The notes under the pieces are model-generated. The model ran no database searches. It was not told the DNA's origin and saw only the letters and a list, made by a program, of their open reading frames with translations. Made by a program: the position numbers and the translations under genes. Below are positions 13,486-22,316 of a stretch of DNA of 64,000 nt, piece by piece (the stretch's first letter is position 1; the number at the start of each line of letters is the position of its first letter). Source of the DNA: Lepidurus packardi (taxonomy: Eukaryota > Arthropoda > Branchiopoda > Notostraca > Triopsidae); the NCBI GenBank assembly GCA_023053545.1, contig JAKZAN010000126.1:1-64000 (forward strand). The letters run 5' to 3'.

Positions 13486-14166
13486 CTAACGTTTGTTACA
13501 ACCCAGTGCCTACCCTTCGTCGGACACTCCATTTTTAAAAGCCCAGATTTTATCAACCAATCGGACCACGAAGCAATTATAATAGAAATATATGTCCATA
13601 AGGAATCAATTAAATCATGGATATGGAGCTATAATAAAGTGGACTGGATTAAATTAAACAATACTCTCAATGAGGAACTGAAAAAAAGTAAAATAAAATA
13701 TCATGACATATCGGGCCCCGAGGAATTAGACGACACAGTTAAAAATCTAAGGCAAGCACTACATAAAGCAATGGAACTTAATATCCCCAAAACAAACCTT
13801 CCCAAAAGAAAAAATCCCTGGTGGTCCAAAGAACTAGCAAACCTCCGGAAAGAAACAGCTAAAAGCCTAAGGATTTATAAAAATTCAAGAACTGTACAAG
13901 ACCAAGCCCGATGGAAAACTATGAGAAATTTGTACACAAACAAATGCCGTGTAGCAAAAAATTTATATTGGGAACAGAAACTAAAAACTCCTGACAACAG
14001 AATACTCTGGGGATTGGATAGAGCAAACCGTGAAAAAACAACGAAAAACAGCCTGGAACAACTGTTAAATCAACAAGGGGACGTTTTCGAGGACGAAATT
14101 AACAAACTAAATTTTTGGCGCAAAAGTTCTTCTCAGCTACTCAAACTTCGAACTATCAGAACGTAA
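13486..14166 (+). pseudogene. LINE ORF2 fragment 1: endonuclease C-terminus and linker
   Basis: The frame is open from the truncation point (13486) and has no start codon of its own. It opens with the last part of an APE-like endonuclease: LTFVTTQC near the edge, then SDHEAI at 13561-13578. The SDH motif is the final catalytic motif of LINE endonucleases, so most of the nuclease, with its earlier catalytic residues, is missing. A basic linker follows (NPWWSKELANLRKETAKSLR), typical of the region between endonuclease and reverse transcriptase. Within an ATTTTT run near 14110-14115 the coding moves to another frame; past that point this frame runs out of homology and stops at 14164-14166. This is a dead copy. 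Confidence 0.85.
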
Positions 14167-14450
14167 GAAAATGCAATTTCAGAAGACAGCAAAGATATCC
14201 AGAAATATCCTGGCGGGAGCTCAAAACACTCGTGCGAGCTTTACCTAATATTAAAGCACCAGGAGATGATGCCATACAGCCTATAGTGTTAAAAAACACC
14301 TGGAAAGTAATCGGAAATATAGTGGTAAATATTTTTAACGCCTCCTTAAAATACTCGTATTTTCCTACCGCCTGGAAAATCGGAAAAGTGCTCCCTGTTC
14401 CTAAACCCAAAAGGCAGACTATAAAACACATAAGAGTTTCCGCCCCATAA
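14112..14450 (+). pseudogene. LINE ORF2 fragment 2: start of the reverse transcriptase
   Basis: This frame continues fragment 1 after the first frameshift. It contains the segment before the RT fingers: EISWRELKTLVRALPNIKAPGDDAI, then FPTAWKIGKVLPVPKP. The KAPGxD and PxxWKxGxVxPxPK patterns are standard in LINE reverse transcriptases. Useful homology ends near 14425; beyond it the family pattern (KSFRPITLLSTLGK) continues in a third frame, and this frame stops at 14448-14450. The frame order 1, 0, 2 shows two separate small indels. Confidence 0.85.
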
Positions 14451-16057
14451 CCTTACTTTCCACACTAGGAAAAGTTTTAGAAAAAACGATTGCATTAAAA
14501 ATATTAGATCATATGGAACAAAAATCGCTTCTCTCTGACTATCAGTGGGGTTTTCGTCCAAAGAAATCGACCACAGATGCTATGCTTGCCCTGAGTAATC
14601 AAATCCTAAATGGATTCGACAAACATCAAACTACAACAGCGCTTCTATTGGACATTGAAGGAGCCTTTGATAATGTTAATCATAGAAAGTTAATCCAAAT
14701 ACTGAAAAAGAAAAAGGTTCCAAGTTACGTCGCAGATTGGCTTCAAAACTTTTTAGCATATCGCACAATCTACGTCCAGCATGGTAACCACAGGAGCCAA
14801 ACTTTTCATGTCAGCAAAGGACTCCCTCAAGGATCACCCCTATCACCAATTTTGTTCGTCACAGATATAGATGGAGCATTAAAACTTCTCAAAAGCAAAC
14901 GCATCCGTGTGCAGGCTTTCGCTGATGACTTACTTTTAGCTATCAGCGGATCATCTGGGAAAGTGAATATCAGGATGCTTCAAAATGCCCTGAAAGCACT
15001 TGAGAAATGGAGTCTTAGTGTTCACCTCACTTTCAGTCAAAGCAAGACAGAGCTGATACATTTCTCAAAGAAAAGATACCCTGACGATACACCCCTTACA
15101 TGGGGTGATATCACCATCATCCCAAGACCCCACGTTCGTTATCTTGGCCTCTTATTTGATACAAAGCTATCCTGGAAATCGCATGTTAATCGACTTGCAG
15201 CCGAAGGAAATTTTATTATTCTGAAAATACGAAACTTGTCCCATAATATTCCAGCTATAAGAACTAACCAGCTGAGATCTCTGCTTTTAGCTACACTTTA
15301 TTCTAAGATATTTTACGGCCTACCAGCCTGGTCAAACTTCAAGTTCGAAAAATCCCCCACTTTAAAATACCTTCATCGCCAAGCCTTGTTAATAATATCC
15401 GGAGCATTTAAAACGTCTCCAACATCAACCCTAGAAGTAGAGACTGGAATCCCTCCACTGAAGTTGGCCGTCGAAGAAAGGCTGATTAGATTCGGTTTAA
15501 CAAGAAATGCAGCAGACCTCCGAAACATGGATCCTCCTCGTCATTCCTCATACGCAACTTGCTCATATCAAATCGAACAATTGGTCTCCCAGTTTAACTG
15601 TAATCGGGAAACCCAAGAGATCCCAAAAACAGTTAAAAGTATATTCAAACAAAAATGGGTGGAAAATTGGACTAAAAAAACTTCAACATTGTTAAGTTTA
15701 GGAATTACTCCTGAATCCTCACCCATTTGCAAATTAAACTTAAGCAGACACACAATTTATACCCTGATAAAACTTCGCTGTTCACACTATCCTTCCTTGG
15801 CTTTTCTCCATCGTATAAAGAAGACTGACAACCCTTTCTGCCCGTGCTACGCTCAAAGTTCTCAAGACCTCAAACACATTCTCTACCATTGCAGGTGGCT
15901 AAACAAACCAAGAGCAATCCTTCTTCAAAAACTATCGAAAGAAAAAGTTCACTTCAATATGCAAACCATTCTAACAAACCCGAAGATCTTTGCAGCAGTT
16001 GAAAGTTTCATAAACAGCTCCCGCGAAATATACAAACAAGGGAGGGCACTACTCTAG
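14432..16057 (+). pseudogene. LINE ORF2 fragment 3: reverse transcriptase core and C-terminus
   Basis: Homology begins at KSFRPITLLSTLGK (14432), upstream of the first in-frame ATG at 14513, so that ATG is not a true start. Counting from 14513 (514 codons), the RT motifs are WGFRPKKST at 12-20, LLDIEGAFDNVNH with the first catalytic Asp at 47, GLPQGSPLSPILF at 103-115 and FADD at 136-139. A C-terminal Cys/His cluster lies at C443, C445, H455 and C460, as in many Jockey/R1/I-group elements. The core motifs are intact and the frame has no stop before 16057, but the protein cannot be made as one piece because of the two upstream frameshifts and the missing 5' end. Confidence 0.9.
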
Positions 16058-16133
16058 TCATTTAGAGGAAAGCCCATTGGTTTAAAGTTTAAATAGTGAT
16101 AACATTGTAAAACAGAAAATTGGAAAGAAAGAA

Positions 16134-16139
16134 AATAAA
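16134..16139 (+). promoter_or_regulatory. AATAAA polyadenylation signal of the LINE
   Basis: AATAAA lies about 40 bases before the 21-base A tract at 16178-16198, in the short 3' UTR after the stop at 16055-16057. The spacing is a little long for a poly-A signal but acceptable. Confidence 0.6.
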
Positions 16140-16177
16140 TATCGGCAAAGAGCTTTGCTCACGCTGAGATTAAATAT

Positions 16178-16198
16178 AAAAAAAAAAAAAAAAAAAAA
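16178..16198 (+). other. Poly-A tail of the LINE
   Basis: Twenty-one consecutive A residues follow GATTAAATAT and are followed at once by satellite B (CTGTCTTAAACTGG). This marks the 3' end of the LINE and its plus-strand orientation. Confidence 0.9.
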
Positions 16199-17436
16199 CT
16201 GTCTTAAACTGGTTTACACAGGTCCAAACTGGTTTAAGCTAGTTTATAAACTGGTTTATACCGGTGTAAACAGGTCTAAACTGGTTCTAAATGGTATAAA
16301 CTGGTTTACACAGGTCTAAACTGGTTTAAACTGGTTTATACTAGTTTAAACTGGTTTAAGCCGGTTAAAACTGGCTTAATCTGGTTTAAACTGGTCAAAA
16401 CCAGATTATAAACTGGTTTATACCGGTGTAAACAGGTCTAAACTGGTTTTAGCTGGTATAAACTGGTTTACAAAGGTTTAGACTGGTTTATACTAGTTCA
16501 AACTGGTTGAAATTTTTTTAACAGGTCTAAACTTGCTTTAACTAGTTTATAAACTGGTTTAAAACGTTTTTAACTGGCTTAAACTGGCTTAAACTGGTTT
16601 AAACCAGCCTAAACAGGTCTTAACTGGTTTAAACTAGTTTATTAACTGTTTTACACTGGTTTAAACTAGTTTATTAACTGTTTTACACTGGTTTAAACTT
16701 GTTTATACTAGTTCAAACTGGTTTAAACTGGTTTAAACTGGTTTACACAGGTCTAAACTGGTTCAAGCTAGTTTATAAACTGGTTTACACCGGTGTAAAC
16801 AGGTCCAAACTGGTTCTAAATGGTATAAACTGGTTTACACAGGTCTAAACTGGTGTAAACTGGTTTATACTAGTTCAAACTGGTTTAAACCGGTTGAAAC
16901 TGGCTTAATCTGGTTTAAACTGGTTAAAACTAGTTTATAAACTGGTTTATACCGGTGTAAACAGGTCTAAACTGGTTCTAAATGGTATAAACTGGTTTAC
17001 ACAGGTCTAAACTGGTGTAAACTGGGTTATACTAGTTCAAACTGGTTTAAACCGGCTGAAACTGGCTTAATCTGGTTTAAACTGGTTAAAACTAGTTTAT
17101 AAACTGGTTTATACCGGTGTAAACAGGTCTAAACTGGTTCTAAATGGTATAAACTGGTTTACACAGGTCTAAACTGGTTTAAACTGGTTTATACTAGTTC
17201 AAACTGGTTTAAGCCGGTTAAAACTGGCTTAATCTGGTGTAAACTGGTCAAAACCAGATTATAAACTGGTTAATACCGGTGTAAACAGGTCTAAACTGGT
17301 TTTAACTGGTATAAACTGGTTTACAAAGGTTTAAACTGGTTTATACTAGTTCAAACTGGTTGAAATTTTTTTAACATGTCTAAACTTGTTTTAACTAGTT
17401 TGTAAACTGGTTTAAAACGTTTTTAACTGGCTTAAA

Positions 17437-17450
17437 CTGGTTTAAACCAG
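17437..17450. repeat. 14-bp perfect palindrome CTGGTTTAAACCAG (representative)
   Basis: A forward unit (CTGG) meets a reversed unit (CCAG) here, giving a perfect palindrome next to AGGCCT. It recurs in many higher-order copies, for example at 18477-18490, and in the left arm at 8956-8969. Only representative copies are listed. Confidence 0.85.
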
Positions 17451-17480
17451 GCCTAAACAGGTCTTAACTGATTTAAACTA

Positions 17481-19040
17481 GTTTATTAACTGTTTTACAC
17501 TGGTTTAAACTTGTTTATACTAGTTCAAACTGGTTTAAACTGGTTTACACAGGTCTAAACTGGTTTAAGCTAGTTTATAAACTGGTTTATACCTTTGTAA
17601 ACAGGTCTAAACTGGTTCTAAATGGCATAAACTGGTTTACACAGGTCTAAACTGGTTTAAACTGGTTTATACTAGTTCAAACTGGTTTAGACTGGTCTAC
17701 TCATGTCAAAACTGGTTTACTCATGTCTAAACTGGTTTAAGGTAGTTTATAGACTGGTTTATACTAGTTCAAACTGGTTTAAACCGGTTTAAACTGGCCT
17801 AATCTGGTTTAAACTGGTCAAAACTAGATTATAAACAGGTTTATACCGGTGTAAACAGGTCTAAACTGGTTTAAACTGGTTGAAATTTTTTTAACAGGTC
17901 TAAACTTGTTCAAACTAGTTTATAAACTGGTTTAAAACGTTTTTAACTGGCTTAAACTGGTTTAAACCAGGCCTAAACAGGTCTAAACTGGTTTAAACTA
18001 GTTTATTAACTGTTTTACACTGGTTTAAACTTGTTTATACTAGTTCAAACTGGTTTAAACTGGTTTACACAGGTCTAAACTGGTTTAAGCTAGTTTATAA
18101 ACTGGTTTATACCTTTGTAAACAGGTCTAAACTGGTTCTAAATGGCATAAACTGGTTTACACAGGTCTAAACTGGTTTAAACTGGTTTATACTAGTTCAA
18201 ACTGGTTTAGACTGGTCTACTCATGTCAAAACTGGTTTACTCATGTCTAAACTGGTTTAAGGTAGTTTATAGACTGGTTTATACTAGTTCAAACTGGTTT
18301 AAACCGGTTTAAACTGGCCTAATCTGGTTTAAACTGGTCAAAACTAGATTATAAACAGGTTTATACCGGTGTAAACAGGTCTAAACTGGTTTAAACTGGT
18401 TGAAATTTTTTTAACAGGTCTAAACTTGTTCAAACTAGTTTATAAACTGGTTTAAAACGTTTTTAACTGGCTTAAACTGGTTTAAACCAGGCCTAAACAG
18501 GTCTAAACTGGTTTAAACTAGTTTATTAACTGTTTTACACTGGTTTAAACTTGTTTATACTAGTTCAAACTGGTTTAAACTGGTTTACACAGGTCTAAAC
18601 TGGTTTAAGCTAGTTTATAAACTGGTTTATACCTTTGTAAACAGGTCTAAACTGGTTCTAAATGGCATAAACTGGTTTACACAGGTCTAAACTGGTTTAA
18701 ACTGGTTTATACTAGTTCAAACTGGTTTAGACTGGTCTACTCATGTCAAAACTGGTTTACTCATGTCTAAACTGGTTTAAGGTAGTTTATAGACTGGTTT
18801 ATACTAGTTCAAACTGGTTTAAACCGGTTTAAACTGGCCTAATCTGGTTTAAACTGGTCAAAACTAGATTATAAACTGGTTTATACCGGTGTAAACAGGT
18901 CTAAACTGGATTAAACTGGTTGAAATTTTTTTAACAGGTCTAAACTTGTTCAAACTAGTTTATAAACTGGTTTAAAACGTTTTTAACTGGCTTAAACTGG
19001 TTTAAACCAGGCCTAAACAGGTCTAAACTGGTTTAAACTA
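17481..19040 (+). repeat. Three tandem 520-bp higher-order repeats of satellite B
   Basis: The landmark GTTTATTAACTGTTTTACAC occurs at 17481, 18001, 18521 and 19041, exactly 520 bp apart. TCATGTCAAAACTGG keeps the same spacing at 17701, 18221 and 18741. Splitting 17481-18000 by hand gives 50 units: most are 10 bp, a few 9, 11 or 12 bp, and one is a 19-bp poly-T unit. Together they sum to 520. The copies look almost identical. Confidence 0.9.
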
Positions 19041-21922
19041 GTTTATTAACTGTTTTACACTGGTTTAAACTTGTTTATACTAGTTCAAATTGGTTTAAAC
19101 TGGTTTACACAGGTCTAAACTGGTTTAAGCGAGTTCATAAACTGGTTTATACCGGTGTAAACAGGTCTAAACTGGTTTAAGATAGTTCATAAACTGGTTT
19201 ATACCGGTGTAGACAGGTCTAAACTGGTTCTAAATGGTATAAACTGGATTACACAGGTCTAAACTGGTTTATGCTGGTTTATACTAGTTCAAACTGATTT
19301 AAATTTTTTTTAACAGGTCTAAGCTTGTTTAAGCTAGTTTATAAACTGGTTTAAACCGTTTTTAACTGGCTTAAACTGGTTTAAACCAGGCCTAAAAAGG
19401 TCTAAACTGGTTTAAACTAGTTTATTAACTGTTTTACACTGGTTTAACCTGGTTTATACTAGTTCAAACTGGTTTAAACTGGTCTACTCATGTCTAAACT
19501 GGTTTACTCATGTCTAAACTGGTTTAACGTAGTTTATAAACTGGTTTATACTACTTCAAACTGGTTTAAACCGGTTAAAACTGGCTTAATCTGGTTTAAA
19601 CTGGTTAAAACTAGATTATAAACTGGTTTATACCGTTGTAAACAGATCTAAACTGGTTTTAACTGGTATAAACTAGTTCAAACTGGTTTAAATTTTTTAA
19701 CAGGTCTAAACTGGGTTAAACTAGTTTATTAACTGTGTTACACTGGTTTAAACTTGTTTATACTAGTTCAAACTGGTTTAAACTGGTTTACACAGGTCTA
19801 AACTGGTTTAAGCTAGTTTATAAACTGGTTTATACCGGTGTAAACAGGTCTAAACTGGTTCTAAATGGTATAAACTGGTTTACACAGGTCTAAACTGGTT
19901 TAAACTGGTTTATACTAGTTCAAACTGGTTTAAGCCGGTTAAAACTGGCTTAATCTGGTTTAAACTGGTCAAAACCAGATTATAAACTGGTTTATACCGG
20001 TGTAAACAGGTCTAAACTGGTTTTAACTGGTATAAACTGGTTTACAAAGGTTTAAACTGGTTTATACTAGTTCAAACTGGTTGAAATTTTTTTAACAGGT
20101 CTAAACTTGTTTTAACTAGTTTATAAACTGGTTTAAAACGTTTTTAACTGGCTTAAACTGGCTTAAACTGGCTTAAACTGGTTTAAACCAGGCCAAAACA
20201 GGTCTTAACTGGTTTAAACTAGTTTATTAACTGTTTTACACTGGTTTAAACTTGTTTATACTAGTTCAAACTGGTTTAAACTGGTTTACACAGGTCTAAA
20301 CTGGTTTAAGCTAGTTTATAAACTGGTTTATACCTTTGTAAACAGGTCTAAACTGGTTCTAAATGGCATAAACTGGTTTACACAGGTCTAAACTGGTTTA
20401 AACTGGTTTATACTAGTTCAAACTGGTTTAGACTGGTCTACTCATGTCAAAACTGGTTTACTCATGTCTAAACTGGTTTAAGGTAGTTTATAGACTGGTT
20501 TATACTAGTTCAAACTGGTTTAAACCGGTTTAAACTGGCCTAATCTGGTTTAAACTGGTCAAAACTAGATTATAAACTGGTTTATACCGGTGTAAACAGG
20601 TCTAAACTGGTTTAAACTGGTTGAAATTTTTTTAACAGGTCTAAACTTGTTCAAACTAGTTTATAAACTGGTTTAAAACGTTTTTAACTGGCTTAAACTG
20701 GTTTAAACCAGGCCTAAACAGGTCTAAACTGGTTTAAACTAGTTTATTAACTGTTTTACACTGGTTTAAACTTGTTTATACTAGTTCAAATTGGTTTAAA
20801 CTGGTTTACACAGGTCTAAACTGGTTTAAGCGAGTTCATAAACTGGTTTATACCGGTGTAAACAGGTCTAAACTGGTTTAAGATAGTTCATAAACTGGTT
20901 TATACCGGTGTAGACAGGTCTAAACTGGTTCTAAATGGTATAAACTGGATTACACAGGTCTAAACTGGTTTATGCTGGTTTATACTAGTTCAAACTGATT
21001 TAAATTTTTTTTAACAGGTCTAAGCTTGTTTAAGCTAGTTTATAAACTGGTTTAAACCGTTTTTAACTGGCTTAAACTGGTTTAAACCAGGCCTAAAAAG
21101 GTCTAAACTGGTTTAAACTAGTTTATTAACTGTTTTACACTGGTTTAACCTGGTTTATACTAGTTCAAACTGGTTTAAACTGGTCTACTCATGTCTAAAC
21201 TGGTTTACTCATGTCTAAACTGGTTTAACGTAGTTTATAAACTGGTTTATACTACTTCAAACTGGTTTAAACCGGTTAAAACTGGCTTAATCTGGTTTAA
21301 ACTGGTTAAAACTAGATTATAAACTGGTTTATACCGTTGTAAACAGATCTAAACTGGTTTTAACTGGTATAAACTAGTTCAAACTGGTTTAAATTTTTTA
21401 ACAGGTCTAAACTGGGTTAAACTAGTTTATTAACTGTGTTACACTGGTTTAAACTTGTTTATACTAGTTCAAACTGGTTTAAACTGGTTTACACAGGTCT
21501 AAACTGGTTTAAGCTAGTTTATAAACTGGTTTATACCGGTGTAAACAGGTCTAAACTGGTTCTAAATGGTATAAACTGGTTTACACAGGTCTAAACTGGT
21601 TTAAACTGGTTTATACTAGTTCAAACTGGTTTAAGCCGGTTAAAACTGGCTTAATCTGGTTTAAACTGGTCAAAACCAGATTATAAACTGGTTTATACCG
21701 GTGTAAACAGGTCTAAACTGGTTTTAACTGGTATAAACTGGTTTACAAAGGTTTAAACTGGTTTATACTAGTTCAAACTGGTTGAAATTTTTTTAACAGG
21801 TCTAAACTTGTTTTAACTAGTTTATAAACTGGTTTAAAACGTTTTTAACTGGCTTAAACTGGCTTAAACTGGCTTAAACTGGTTTAAACCAGGCCAAAAC
21901 AGGTCTTAACTGGTTTAAACTA
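18521..21922 (+). repeat. 1701-bp higher-order repeat, two tandem copies
   Basis: 18521-20221 is repeated at 20222-21922. Landmarks TCATGTCAAAACTGG (18741/20442) and GAGTTCATAAAC (19131/20832) are both 1701 bp apart, and the rare AGGCCAAAACAGG variant ends both copies. The array continues into a further partial copy that the gypsy element splits: the sequence after 27611 resumes where the sequence before 21995 stops. Confidence 0.85.
19951..19982. repeat. 11-bp perfect inverted repeat with 10-nt spacer (representative)
   Basis: The arms TAATCTGGTTT and AAACCAGATTA flank a 10-base spacer. The structure arises from one reversed monomer (CCAG) inside the CTGG-oriented array. It recurs wherever the AAAACCAGATTATAAAC variant occurs; the more common AAAACTAGATT variant breaks it with one mismatch. 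Confidence 0.8.
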
Positions 21923-21991
21923 GTTTATTAACTGTTTTACACTGGTTTAAACTTGTTTATACTAGTTCAAACTGGTTTAAACTGGTTAACA

Positions 21992-21995
21992 CAGG
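21992..21995. repeat. Target-site duplication CAGG, left side of the gypsy element
   Basis: CAGG directly precedes the left LTR and is repeated at 27611-27614 directly after the right LTR. Four base pairs is a usual duplication for Ty3/gypsy integrases. Removing the element and one CAGG restores a normal satellite B sequence (ACACAGGTCTAAACTGG). Confidence 0.85.
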
Positions 21996-22275
21996 TGTAG
22001 CGAATGACCGAAATAATTATCAACTTAAACGCACTAACGCACTTCGTATCAACTGAGCAATCGCCTCGATGTATTCTCTCTCGATCTCTCTCGACAACTC
22101 TCCAACGACAACCCCCGTTCCCTCGTTCTCGTACGTTCTCCCTCGATACAAAACATCCACCACACGAACCAAAACATCACCAAAACCCCACGAAACAATA
22201 GAAAATAGTCCACAGCAGTCATGACCGAAACGGGGTGGAGGGAAAGAGGGAGAAGGAGGGATTCCTCACGTCACA
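21996..22275 (-). repeat. 3' LTR of the gypsy element (280 bp)
   Basis: It matches 27331-27610 at 279 of 280 positions by eye; the mismatch is C at 22115 against A at 27450. The ends form TG...CA. It follows the coding region in the element's orientation, so it is the 3' LTR. Confidence 0.95.
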
Positions 22276-22293
22276 CTCGGCCACCTACCCTCC
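22276..22293 (-). other. Polypurine-tract candidate of the gypsy element
   Basis: On the minus strand the bases next to the 3' LTR read GGAGGGTAGGTGGCCGAG. This is purine-rich and in the right place to prime plus-strand DNA synthesis, but it is interrupted by pyrimidines, so the exact limits are uncertain. The 41 bases up to the pol stop at 22317 hold nothing else. Confidence 0.55.
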
Positions 22294-22316
22294 AACGCGC
22301 CGTCCCCGGCGCAGTG

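Larger units (their letters stand above)
13485..16198 (+). mobile_element. 5'-truncated LINE retrotransposon with poly-A tail
   Basis: Unique sequence begins at about 13485, directly after a satellite unit (CCATTTAGA), and runs to a 21-base A tract at 16178-16198. In order it carries the end of an APE-type endonuclease (SDHEAI), a linker, a LINE reverse transcriptase (WGFRPKKST, GLPQGSPLSPILF, FADD) and a C-terminal Cys/His cluster. No RNase H domain is visible. The tail and domain order fit the Jockey/R1/I group; I cannot choose a clade safely. No target-site duplication is found: the left flank reads CCATTTAGA and the right flank CTGTCTTAAACTGG. The satellite on the two sides runs in opposite directions. 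Confidence 0.92.
16199..21995 (+). repeat. Satellite B, right arm part 1 (TAAACTGG orientation)
   Basis: A tandem array of ~10-bp units, consensus TTTAAACTGG, with recurring variants TTTATACTAG, TTCAAACTGG, TTTACACAGG, TCTAAACTGG, TTTATACCGG and TGTAAACAGG. It also has 12-bp units (TTTATAAACTGG) and one long poly-T unit per higher-order repeat. It contains the 520-bp and 1701-bp higher-order repeats listed separately. No genes are seen. The first ~12 bases after the LINE are degenerate. Confidence 0.95.

Noticed and set aside
13359-13556. Minus-strand open frame across the satellite/LINE boundary
   Set aside because: It is made of satellite B units plus antisense LINE; no gene would span that junction.
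13470-16215. Target-site duplication flanking the LINE
   Set aside because: The flanks CCATTTAGA and CTGTCTTAAACTGG share no convincing direct repeat, and they belong to opposite orientations of the satellite.
22004-22201. 65-codon open frame inside both gypsy LTRs
   Set aside because: It occurs in both LTRs only because they are copies of each other, runs antisense to the element and has no coding character.
22276-22316. Possible env gene after gypsy pol
   Set aside because: Only 41 bases separate the pol stop from the 3' LTR. The element has no third frame.
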